The notes beneath the pieces are model-generated. The model saw only the letters and a program-made list of their open reading frames with translations, made no database searches and was not told where the DNA came from. This document shows, piece after piece, positions 7,224 to 13,314 of a stretch of 14,659 nt of DNA. Position numbers and translations under genes: made by a program. Origin of the DNA: Nitrospirota bacterium (GTDB taxonomy: Bacteria > Nitrospirota > Thermodesulfovibrionia > UBA6902 > BMS3Bbin08); the NCBI GenBank assembly GCA_016208845.1, contig JACQXH010000177.1, forward strand, positions 1-14,659. The letters run 5' to 3'. Each line of letters begins with the position of its first letter. The first letter of the stretch is position 1.

Positions 7224-8173
7224 AAAAAACGGAGATCAAAACTCTCGCCACAGGCGAGTCGCCGAGGCGACAAAAATCAAAATTATGGAAGGTCTTATTC
7301 TTCATAATATTACTAATAAAATCGGAAATAAAGCGGCATCTCAGCTTAGTTTGTCATTCCGGCTTGTCCGGAATCTTTCTTTGTTTTCAGAAGGATTCCC
7401 GGCGTGCGGAGCCTGTCAGGACTTGTTCGGGACTTGCGGTAATGACAATTTGTGGGGCTTTACTTATGATTTCCTTAGTAAGTTTAAGCTGGCCGGCTCT
7501 TATTTATGCTGAACCCAAGGTGCCGGAGAAGTTAAACTATTATCTTTTCTGGTCAGGGATAAGGGCAGGCAGCGCTGCGCTGGAGACAGAAAATACCGGC
7601 CAAGGCCTTACTATTACCTCTTCCGCAAGGTCTGCTGATTTCATTTCTTTGTTCTACAAGGTAGAAGATATGGTTCAAAGCACGCTTTATCCGGATGGCC
7701 ACCCGTCAAAATATACCATTAAATTGCGTGAAGGAAGATACAGACGTGACAAATCAGTAGGATTTGAAATTAAGCAGGATGATAACACTCAGAAGATCAC
7801 TTACAAAAATAACCGGGACAACGAGACAGTTGAATTCAATACAGGAAAAATATATTTTGACTCGCTGTCGGCATTTTATGAGATAAGAAAACGCGAGCTT
7901 GCTGTCGGCCGGACCGAATATATCGATGTATTTGATGACAAGAAATTCTGGACCGTGGAGGTCCGGGTATTGAGGAAGGAAAAAGTGAGAACGCCGGCCG
8001 GCGAGTTCAATACGATAGTCATTCAGCCTATTTTAAAATCAGAAGGGATCTTCATAAAAAAAGGGGATTTATTTATCTGGCTTACAGACGATGATAGAAA
8101 GGTCCCGGTACTATTAAGAAGCGCAGTCAAGGTCGGCAGTTTTACTGCAAAGCTTGCGGAAGGAACATACTGA
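7220..8173 (+). CDS. DUF3108 exported protein with repeat-derived N-terminal extension
   Basis: The conserved part starts near residue 98 (EPKVPEKLNYYLFWSGIRAG) and runs to the C-terminus. Its pattern YxLxWxGIRAGSAALE, then a short-chain beta-rich body with RTPAGEFNTIVIQP and LTDDDRKVPVLL, is characteristic of DUF3108, a predicted periplasmic family of unknown function. ATG 7220 has a strong AAAGGAG five bases upstream and overlaps the waaC stop, which argues for translation from here. However, residues 9-17 are encoded by a double palindrome (7244-7271) and residues about 44-76 by a terminal-inverted-repeat element (7351-7448). A more conventional start is ATG 7466, giving a signal peptide (MISLVSLSWPALIYA) before EPK; ATG 7442 lies inside the element end. 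The whole frame is open, so either a long hybrid N-terminus is made, or the true start is 7466. Confidence 0.7.
   Translation: MKKTEIKTLATGESPRRQKSKLWKVLFFIILLIKSEIKRHLSLVCHSGLSGIFLCFQKDSRRAEPVRTCSGLAVMTICGALLMISLVSLSWPALIYAEPKVPEKLNYYLFWSGIRAGSAALETENTGQGLTITSSARSADFISLFYKVEDMVQSTLYPDGHPSKYTIKLREGRYRRDKSVGFEIKQDDNTQKITYKNNRDNETVEFNTGKIYFDSLSAFYEIRKRELAVGRTEYIDVFDDKKFWTVEVRVLRKEKVRTPAGEFNTIVIQPILKSEGIFIKKGDLFIWLTDDDRKVPVLLRSAVKVGSFTAKLAEGTY
7244..7271. repeat. Tandem double palindrome inside the DUF3108 reading frame
   Basis: CTCGCC-ACA-GGCGAG (7244-7258) is directly followed by GTCGCC-GA-GGCGAC (7258-7271), two perfect 6-bp stems. The downstream AAAAATCAAAATTATGGAAG resembles the AT-rich family copy at 9058-9148, so the gene's 5' region is a mosaic of repeats. 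Confidence 0.6.
7351..7448. repeat. 98-bp MITE-like element with TTGTCATT/AATGACAA ends inside an open reading frame
   Basis: The perfect terminal inverted repeat is TTGTCATT (7351-7358) and AATGACAA (7441-7448). The interior has CCGG-CTTGT-CCGG (7359-7371) and a second half-palindrome GATTCCCGG (7394-7402). It is the best-preserved copy of the family also seen at 3034-3063 and 6054-6121. Its length is not a multiple of three, so insertion into a pre-existing frame would have shifted it. Confidence 0.65.
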
Positions 8174-8182
8174 AAAAAATTA

Positions 8183-8273
8183 AAATTCAAAAATAAAAAT
8201 GAAAAATTATGGATTAAAAAATCAAATTAAATTATTCCTTAATTTTTAACTTTGAGTTTTGATCTTTGAATTT
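8183..8273. repeat. AT-rich inverted-repeat element, copy 1
   Basis: AAATTCAAA (8183-8191) pairs with TTTGAATTT (8265-8273), with weaker A/T pairing inward and CCTTAATTTT in the middle right. The layout (AAAATCAAAATTATGGA...CCTTAATTTT...TTTGAATTT) repeats at 9058-9148. It fills the space before the WaaE-like gene and leaves no recognisable Shine-Dalgarno there. Confidence 0.6.
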
Positions 8274-8276
8274 ACC

Positions 8277-9026
8277 ATGCTTTCCATAGCCATCATCACA
8301 CATAACGAAGAAGGCAACATCAGAGATGCCCTTGAGAGCGTCAGGTGGGCGGAAGAGATAGTTGTTATTGACGCAAACAGCTCTGACAGGACACAGGATA
8401 TCTGCCGGGAATATACTGATAAGGTTTATTCTTTTGAGTGGGCAGGTTTTTCAGCGCAGAAGAACAAGGCCGTCTCGCTTACTACTCAGCCGTGGGTCTT
8501 TGTCCTTGATGCTGATGAGCGGTTCACGGACGCTTTAAAGGAAGAGGTCACGGGACTGCTTGGCGGCAATCCTTCAATGGAGGGTTACTATGTCTCAAGG
8601 AAGAATTATTTTGCCAAAAAATGGATAAGGCACGGCGGCTGGTGGCCTGATCATACATTGAGGCTTTTCAGGCGTGAAAAGGGGGTTTTTGAATCCCGGG
8701 AGGTGCATGAATCCGTAAAGGTCAATGGTGAAACGGGCTATTTAAAGAATCCGATCGAACATTACACGTACAAAGATATTGATGACTTTTTAAAACGGAT
8801 GCAGGATTATTCCACCCTTTCTGCAAAAGAACTGTATAAAAAAGGGCGAAGGGCCAATATCCTCGATATTGTTGTCAGGCCCGTTGCCACATTTATCAGG
8901 ATGTATTTTTTGCAGTTAGGCATGCTTGATGGTTTTTATGGCATAATATTAGCCTGTTTATATTCGGTTTATACGTTTAAGAAATACTCTAAGTTGAAGA
9001 AAATGTGGAAACAAGAAAATGTTTAA
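8277..9026 (+). CDS. WaaE/KdtX-like GT2 glycosyltransferase (LPS core)
   Basis: The protein has 249 residues from ATG 8277. I prefer this ATG to the TTG at 8259 because MLSIAIITHNEEGNIRDAL is the canonical family start and the extra codons derive from a repeat. It is a small soluble GT-A-fold family 2 enzyme. Motifs are ITHNEE (7-12), IDANSSDRT (31-39) and LDADER (77-82, the D-x-D nucleotide-sugar site), then WWPDHTLRLFRR and a HES block, as in WaaE/KdtX LPS-core glucosyltransferases. The C-terminal half ends in a weakly hydrophobic, Lys-rich tail that may associate with the membrane. The sugar specificity cannot be read from sequence. No Shine-Dalgarno is visible. The gene is bracketed by two copies of one AT-rich inverted-repeat family, although its LPS neighbours suggest it belongs to the operon. 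Confidence 0.8.
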   Translation: MLSIAIITHNEEGNIRDALESVRWAEEIVVIDANSSDRTQDICREYTDKVYSFEWAGFSAQKNKAVSLTTQPWVFVLDADERFTDALKEEVTGLLGGNPSMEGYYVSRKNYFAKKWIRHGGWWPDHTLRLFRREKGVFESREVHESVKVNGETGYLKNPIEHYTYKDIDDFLKRMQDYSTLSAKELYKKGRRANILDIVVRPVATFIRMYFLQLGMLDGFYGIILACLYSVYTFKKYSKLKKMWKQENV

Positions 9027-9057
9027 TGTCAAAATTCAGATGACCATAAGAAAAATC

Positions 9058-9148
9058 AAAAATTAAATATCAAAAATCAAAATTGTGGAAGAAAAAATGT
9101 AATTAAAATAAAACCTTCCTTAATTTTACATTTTGATATTTGAATTTT
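9058..9148. repeat. AT-rich inverted-repeat element, copy 2
   Basis: The left arm (9058-9091, AAATATCAAAAATCAAAATT then GTGGAAG) pairs over about 33 positions with the right arm (9115-9148, CTTCCTTAATTTTACATTTT then GATATTTGAATTTT). It separates the WaaE-like gene from ugd. The ugd Shine-Dalgarno lies just outside it. Confidence 0.65.
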
Positions 9149-9168
9149 AAATTTTATTTGGAGGTAGA

Positions 9169-10470
9169 ATGCACATTTCTGTAATAGGAACAGGTTATGT
9201 AGGGCTGGTCACCGGCGTATGCTTTGCAGAGTTTGGGATCAACGTCACCTGTGTCGACAAGGATGAAAAAAAGATAAGTTCATTGAGAAAAGGCATGGTT
9301 CCTTTTTATGAGCCCGGCACAGAAGAACTGCTGCAGAGGAATCTGAAGGCCGGCCGCATTAACTTTACATCTAACATCGCCGATGCAGTTGATGCCTCTC
9401 TGGCGATATTCATCGCAGTAGGTACCCCGCCGCGGGGCGACGGTTCGGCAGACATGAGGCAGGTCGAGGAGGTCGCAAAAGAGATAGCAAGATACATCAA
9501 GAGCTATAAGGTCATCATAACAAAGAGCACGGTCCCGGTCGGCACCGGAGACAAGATCAGGCAGATCATCTCAAAGAATTTGAAGGAAAATGTTGATTTT
9601 GACATTGTCTCAAACCCCGAATTCCTGAGGGAAGGGGCCGGGATAGAAGATTTTTTAAGGCCCAACAGGGTAGTCATCGGTGCCTCGAGCGCCCAGGCGG
9701 CCGCCATAATGAAAGACCTTTACAGGCCGCTATATCTTATCGAGACGCCCTTCATCATTACAGATGTTAAGACCGCTGAGCTCATAAAATACGCTTCGAA
9801 CGCCTTTCTTGCCACAAAGATATCATTCATTAACGAGATCGCAAATCTGTGCGAGACCATTGGCGCAGACGTGCAGGTCGTTGCCAAGGCAATGGGCCTG
9901 GACCGCAGGATAGGCCCCAAATTCCTTCATGCAGGCCCTGGTTACGGAGGTTCCTGTTTTCCAAAGGACACACTGGCCATTCTCCAGATAGCAAAGTCCA
10001 ATCACGTAGATCTCGGGGTCATAGAGGCGGCCATTGATGCAAACGAGAATCAGAAAAAAAGGGCTGCGATGAAGATAAAGAACTCTATGGGGAACCTCAA
10101 AAATAAAACCATTTGCATCCTGGGCCTTTCATTCAAACCGAACACAAATGACATGAGGGACGCGCCGTCGCTTTTTATTATCAGCGCTATGCTGAAGGCA
10201 GGCGCAAAGATCAGGGCCTTTGACCCTGTTGCAATGAATGATGCAAAAAAGATCTACCCTAAAATAACTTATTGCAAGGATGCCTATGACGCCGCAAAAG
10301 GCGCTGATGCCGTGGTAATAGTGACTGAATGGAACCAGTTCAGGAATCTGGACTTTGACAGGATGAAAAATGTGACAAAAGGTAAATTCTTTTTTGATCT
10401 CAGAAATATTTATGAACCTGAAAAGGTGCGGAAATTCGGGTTTAATTATCATTCAGTCGGTCGGCGATAG
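9169..10470 (+). CDS. ugd: UDP-glucose 6-dehydrogenase
   Basis: The 433-residue protein is full length for the UDP-glucose/GDP-mannose dehydrogenase family. It oxidises UDP-glucose twice with NAD+ to UDP-glucuronate in the cytoplasm, a precursor for LPS, capsule or aminoarabinose sugars. The Rossmann motif GTGYVG is at 7-12. VGTPP and STVPVGTG are typical NAD-domain blocks. EFLREG precedes the central helix with LIKYASNAFLATKISFINE. GPGYGGSCFPKD contains the catalytic Cys263. The C-terminal UDP-binding domain begins near ICILGLSFKPNTNDMRDAPS. ATG 9169 follows GGAGGT (9160-9165) by only three bases, slightly tight but the only clear site. It supplies the neighbouring glycosyltransferases. Related UDP-sugar dehydrogenases (e.g. 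for UDP-ManNAc) are less likely given the overall UDP-glucose-type motifs. Confidence 0.93.
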   Translation: MHISVIGTGYVGLVTGVCFAEFGINVTCVDKDEKKISSLRKGMVPFYEPGTEELLQRNLKAGRINFTSNIADAVDASLAIFIAVGTPPRGDGSADMRQVEEVAKEIARYIKSYKVIITKSTVPVGTGDKIRQIISKNLKENVDFDIVSNPEFLREGAGIEDFLRPNRVVIGASSAQAAAIMKDLYRPLYLIETPFIITDVKTAELIKYASNAFLATKISFINEIANLCETIGADVQVVAKAMGLDRRIGPKFLHAGPGYGGSCFPKDTLAILQIAKSNHVDLGVIEAAIDANENQKKRAAMKIKNSMGNLKNKTICILGLSFKPNTNDMRDAPSLFIISAMLKAGAKIRAFDPVAMNDAKKIYPKITYCKDAYDAAKGADAVVIVTEWNQFRNLDFDRMKNVTKGKFFFDLRNIYEPEKVRKFGFNYHSVGRR

Positions 10471-10482
10471 GGAAATACATTT

Positions 10483-10694
10483 AGCCACAGACTGACACAG
10501 ACTAAAAGAATATTTAGCCACGGATGAACACTGATAAACACGGATCTCTGCCTATCGGCAAGTAAGAACAGATCCTTAATGGGTTGATTAGGGGTTGGTA
10601 AAAGAAATAATCTCTGATCCTCGGATACGAGTCGTATCAACTTGACCCTTGCCCCATGACCCCAGCCCTTAAAAATCTGCGAAGATCCGTGGCT
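10483..10694. repeat. CCACGGATGAACACGGAT-family inverted-repeat element, full copy
   Basis: The left part has AGCCACAGACTGACACAG (10483-10500) and AGCCACGGATGAACACTG (from 10516). The right end is ATCCGTGGCT (10685-10694), a perfect inverse of AGCCACGGAT (10516-10525). The interior is unrelated, without an ORF. It fills most of the 277-bp ugd-tpiA gap. Partial copies lie at 12675-12784 and 14371-14394. Confidence 0.7.
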
Positions 10695-10710
10695 GCCTTA
10701 ATTGTCCGTC

Positions 10711-10740
10711 TTGACTTACAGGGGCAAATTCCACTAGAGT
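10711..10740 (+). promoter_or_regulatory. Candidate sigma-70 promoter directly before tpiA
   Basis: TTGACT (10711-10716) and TAGAGT (10735-10740) are 18 bases apart. Transcription would begin about where the tpiA ATG lies (10748), and no Shine-Dalgarno precedes that ATG, so the message could be leaderless. The -10 match is modest (4/6). Confidence 0.3.
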
Positions 10741-10747
10741 ATTCTTT

Positions 10748-11488
10748 ATGCTTAAACCATTTATAGCGGCAAACTGGAAGATGAACAAGACCGTTGGGGA
10801 GACTGAAGAGTTCATTCAGTCGTTTATCCCTATGATTGAGGGCATAACCGATGCTGACATCCTGATCGCGCCGCCTTACACCTCTTTAGGCGCGGCCTTC
10901 CGTCTCCTGCAAACCACTAACATCAAGCTTGCAGGACAGAACGTTCACTATGAAGAAAAAGGCGCTTTCACCGGAGAGATATCCCCTGCCATGCTGCTGG
11001 CCGAGGGTTGTTCTGATGTGATAATCGGCCATTCCGAGAGGAGGCAGTATTTTTCAGAGACGGACGAGATAGTTAATAAAAAGGTCAAGACCGCAAGAAA
11101 GAACAGCCTTGAGGTCATTCTCTGCATAGGAGAATCCCTTCAGGAAAGAGAAGGGGATAAGACCTTTGAGGTGCTGGACCGTCAGTTAACAGGATCTCTT
11201 AAGGATATGCAGATGGCAGGGATAAGCATAGCCTATGAGCCTATCTGGGCCATTGGCACGGGCAAGACAGCGACTCCCGGGCAGGCCAACGAGGCTCATG
11301 CATTTATCAGAGGATGGCTTAAGAAAAATAAGGATGGGGCAGAGAGGGTGCGGATACTCTACGGCGGCAGCGTCACTCCTGAAAATATAGAAATACTTAT
11401 GGCTCAACCAGAAGTGAACGGCGCCCTTGTTGGAGGCGCAAGCCTTAAACCAGACAGTTTTGCTAAAATAGTAAAAGGCTCGATATAA
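10748..11488 (+). CDS. tpiA: Triosephosphate isomerase
   Basis: The 246-residue protein is the normal length. It interconverts dihydroxyacetone phosphate and glyceraldehyde-3-phosphate in glycolysis/gluconeogenesis. All active-site elements are present: Asn9 and Lys11 in AANWKMN, His95 in IIGHSERR, the catalytic Glu164 in AYEPIWAIGTGKTA (the flexible loop follows), and the phosphate-binding ILYGGSV (203-209) and GALVGGASL (225-233) blocks. The start ATG begins the standard MLKPFIAANWKMN. No Shine-Dalgarno is visible before it. tpiA beside secG is a frequent bacterial arrangement; here repeat DNA of about 270 bp separates them and repeat DNA also precedes tpiA. Confidence 0.97.
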   Translation: MLKPFIAANWKMNKTVGETEEFIQSFIPMIEGITDADILIAPPYTSLGAAFRLLQTTNIKLAGQNVHYEEKGAFTGEISPAMLLAEGCSDVIIGHSERRQYFSETDEIVNKKVKTARKNSLEVILCIGESLQEREGDKTFEVLDRQLTGSLKDMQMAGISIAYEPIWAIGTGKTATPGQANEAHAFIRGWLKKNKDGAERVRILYGGSVTPENIEILMAQPEVNGALVGGASLKPDSFAKIVKGSI

Positions 11489-11492
11489 TTTC

Positions 11493-11734
11493 ACCACAGA
11501 GGACTCAGAGAAAAAGATTGGTTTTTTAAAAAAAACTCTGTGAGCTCATGGGTCGCCTCCTAATTACAGCGAGGACTTCTGCTTCCGCAGGAAGAAAGAG
11601 TTTTTTATCAAGAAAGCATAATTTAGATCGCAGGCTGTATGTAAAAAGAAAAATAAATATGAGTACACAGAGTTGTGGAAATAAAATTACTTTTAATTTA
11701 TTTATTTTTAATGCTCTCTGTGTTCTCTGTGGTT
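11493..11734. repeat. CCACAGAGGAC-family inverted-repeat element between tpiA and secG
   Basis: ACCACAGAGGACTCAGAG (from 11493) is matched in inverse by CTCTGTGTTCTCTGTGGT (to 11733). The 200-bp interior contains A/T runs and a small CTTCTGC...GCAGGAAG hairpin (11577-11595) but no credible ORF. It takes up almost the whole tpiA-secG gap. Confidence 0.7.
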
Positions 11735-11752
11735 ATATTTCGATAAGTAAAT

Positions 11753-11758
11753 AGGAGG
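11753..11758 (+). promoter_or_regulatory. Shine-Dalgarno that decides the secG start
   Basis: AGGAGG is perfect but touches the first ATG (11759) with no spacing. The second ATG (11765) is six bases away, the normal distance, so secG most likely starts there. Confidence 0.7.
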
Positions 11759-11764
11759 ATGCAC

Positions 11765-12139
11765 ATGTACACTTTTGTAGTTATTGTTCATTTGATAGTC
11801 TGTTTGTTTTTGATCTTTATAATCCTGATACAAAGCAGTAAAGGCGCTGAGATGGGCGCGGCATTTGGCGGCTCTACCCAGACCCTGTTCGGCAGCAGGG
11901 GTGCGGCGACCTTTATAAACAAGCTCACTACAACTTCCGCAATTCTCTTTATGCTTACGTCCCTTTCCCTGGCAATATTGTCAGTTAACAGGGGCTCTGT
12001 TATATCAGGCAAAACACCTGTCCAGCAAACAGCGCCGCAGGCGCCTCTTACAGGCACAACACCCGGACCGGTAACAGGACAGCCTGCCGCAGGCTCGGAT
12101 GTACCTGCTCCGCCTCAGCCGCCTTCACAGGCAAAGTAA
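11765..12139 (+). CDS. secG: Preprotein translocase subunit SecG
   Basis: The protein has 124 residues from ATG 11765 (MYTFVVIVHLIVCLFLIFII). It is the small integral subunit that assists SecYEG-SecA protein export. Two transmembrane helices (about 2-22 and 53-74) flank the conserved cytosolic loop IQSSKGAEMGAAFGGSTQTLFGSRGA, the family signature. The C-terminal 45 residues are a Pro/Ala/Gln/Thr-rich low-complexity tail, common in SecG of many phyla. An upstream in-frame ATG at 11759 is rejected because the Shine-Dalgarno touches it. The gene follows tpiA, as often seen, but a repeat element intervenes. A hairpin-rich region lies just after the stop, shared with the convergent DUF5661 gene. 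Confidence 0.93.
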   Translation: MYTFVVIVHLIVCLFLIFIILIQSSKGAEMGAAFGGSTQTLFGSRGAATFINKLTTTSAILFMLTSLSLAILSVNRGSVISGKTPVQQTAPQAPLTGTTPGPVTGQPAAGSDVPAPPQPPSQAK

Positions 12140-12149
12140 GTTAAGTACT

Positions 12150-12210
12150 CAGGTTGTTTAGACTGTAGTATGTTAGCTAAACGACTAAATACCTACAGAC
12201 TATCCACCTG
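12150..12210. terminator. Imperfect inverted repeat between convergent genes (possible bidirectional terminator)
   Basis: CAGGTTGTTTAGACTGTAG (12150-12168) pairs imperfectly with CTACAGACTATCCACCTG (12193-12210). An alternative stem, GTTGTTTAG (12153-12161) with CTAAACGAC (12177-12185, one G-U pair), excludes the first. The site lies between secG and the convergent DUF5661 gene. There is no U-tract, so classical intrinsic termination is uncertain. Confidence 0.4.
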
Positions 12211-12212
12211 AA

Positions 12213-12650
12213 TTACCTCAACTGCTCTGATTCTGTCCGGGCAAGTTCGAGTTTTGCCTTCACGAGTTTTCTATAATATGCCTGCGCCTTTGCAGGGTTT
12301 CCGGCCCTGACTGCCTTAAGGATATCGCCTTCGATCTCCGCAACGTCAAGGCGCCTGTAATAATCCATAGATTCCTTCAGATGGGCCATCACTATTTTGC
12401 CTGTCAGGAGCGGATGGTTGTTCGTAACATTCGCGTCACTGAACCTTGTACCGTGTTCGAGCTCTACCTCAAGCCCTGCCCGGAAGTCTTCAAGGCTGAT
12501 CTTCATCTTTTTGGTGTTGACCTCAGTCAAAATTATTCTGGCCTCTTTGGGCAGGACCTTGGGCACAGTTAATTTTGTCCAGTCCCTGAGCTTAAGTTTT
12601 TTACAGATACTTCTGACCTCTTCAACTGTTATGTATTCCGGTAGTTTCAT
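12213..12650 (-). CDS. DUF5661 family protein
   Basis: The protein has 145 residues with no signal peptide or membrane segment, so it is probably cytoplasmic. The central block 66-101 (HGTRF, then NVTNNHPLLTGKIVMAHLKE, then DYYRRL) is the conserved DUF5661 signature. An N-terminal helix-rich part with SLEDFRAGLEVELEHG precedes it. The last 35 residues are a charged helix (AYYRKLVKAKLELARTE) that may be a coiled coil. Function is unknown. The start ATG (complement of 12648-12650) has an excellent AAGGAGGA (complement of 12657-12664) seven bases upstream. The gene is convergent to secG and has no obvious functional link to its neighbours. Confidence 0.8.
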   Translation of the reverse strand: MKLPEYITVEEVRSICKKLKLRDWTKLTVPKVLPKEARIILTEVNTKKMKISLEDFRAGLEVELEHGTRFSDANVTNNHPLLTGKIVMAHLKESMDYYRRLDVAEIEGDILKAVRAGNPAKAQAYYRKLVKAKLELARTESEQLR

Positions 12651-12674
12651 AATTTATCCTCCTTGGAATATTTT

Positions 12675-12823
12675 GCCACAGATTGACACAGATTAACACG
12701 GATGAACACAAATCTGCCTGTAGGCAGGATTACTACTGCTACAGATAGAAAAAAGTTTAACCACGGATGAACACAGATTAAAATATCTGCCTGTCCACAG
12801 GGTCCTTTGGACCGGCAGGCAGA
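12675..12823. repeat. CCACGGATGAACACAG-family fragments with GC-rich hairpins
   Basis: Two left-type copies occur: GCCACAGATTGACACAG onward (12675-12710) and AACCACGGATGAACACAG (from 12759). Between and after them are the hairpins CTGCCT-GT-AGGCAG (12714-12727) and a nested one at 12786-12823 (TCTGCCTG ... GGTCC-TTT-GGACC ... CAGGCAGA). It lies upstream of the DUF5661 gene on its 5' side. No ORF is visible. Confidence 0.65.
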
Positions 12824-12908
12824 CAAGTGCAACATTAAATAATGCAGTACAACATACTTTGTACAGCGTACATAGTACACCGGCGATTGTCAGACACGCA
12901 GGAGAGAT

Positions 12909-12995
12909 CTAAAGTTCGTATTTGATGGACGGATTACATTCAGGGCAGGCCTCTTCGGTCTGCCCTGTTTCATGTAAATGAGTTGTGTGGAGAAA
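12909..12995 (-). pseudogene. Possible 3' remnant of a Cys-pair protein gene
   Basis: On the minus strand an open segment of 28 residues ends at TAG (complement of 12909-12911). It reads THLHETGQTEEACPECN then PSIKYEL. The HxH plus CPEC composition looks like the tail of a metal-binding protein, and it opens exactly where the TA-flanked element at 12999-13190 begins. I do not recognise a family; chance is quite possible. The same bases form a strong hairpin: CAGGGCAGGCC (12941-12951) with GGTCTGCCCTG (12957-12967). Confidence 0.2.
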
Positions 12996-12996
12996 T

Positions 12997-13192
12997 TACC
13001 CCTTTGAAAAAGGTCGACAAGACTCGATTCCGAGAAGATGTAGTGGGATTTTCAGATAAGGAAATATAAAAACGTGATTCGATTGTGCAAAAGATATGGA
13101 ATTATCTATTATTGAAAAAATCTTCCCTTGCCCTTGCCTATCCACCAAGGCGGACAAGCCGGACAGGCAGGCCTTTTTTCCAAAGAGGGGTA
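12997..13192. repeat. About 192-bp MITE-like element flanked by TA
   Basis: The ends CCCCTTTGAAAAAGG (12999-13013) and CCTTTTTTCCAAAGAGGGG (13172-13190) are imperfect inverted repeats. A TA dinucleotide sits immediately outside each, as expected for insertion with TA target duplication. The interior has GCCTATCCACCAAGGCGG and related palindromic pieces near the right end. No transposase is present. Confidence 0.5.
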
Positions 13193-13314
13193 TAAGAACC
13201 TTTTCACAGGAAAGCCAGTAGAACCAAAACCGTATAATCTGGTTGCAGGATTATAAAAAATCATCACTATATCACAGTCTCTCAGGTAATTGTTTTTGGT
13301 TCTTTCTTATTTCA
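13193..13314. other. Unassigned intergenic stretch
   Basis: No plausible gene, RNA or strong hairpin is visible here. Short minus-strand open frames exist but have no recognisable content. Bases 12824-12908, left of the possible remnant, likewise hold only GTAC-rich short repeats. Confidence 0.4.

Noticed and set aside
8259..8276. TTG 8259 as start of the WaaE-like gene
   Set aside because: These codons belong to the AT-rich repeat; ATG 8277 gives the canonical N-terminus.
11548..11754. 68-codon open frame between tpiA and secG
   Set aside because: It lies entirely within the inverted-repeat element and has random-looking composition with no homology I can recognise.
12934..12977. Strong hairpin as a riboswitch or known ncRNA
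   Set aside because: The stem is good, but no conserved riboswitch, 6S or SRP RNA motif could be recognised and it faces no gene in an appropriate orientation.
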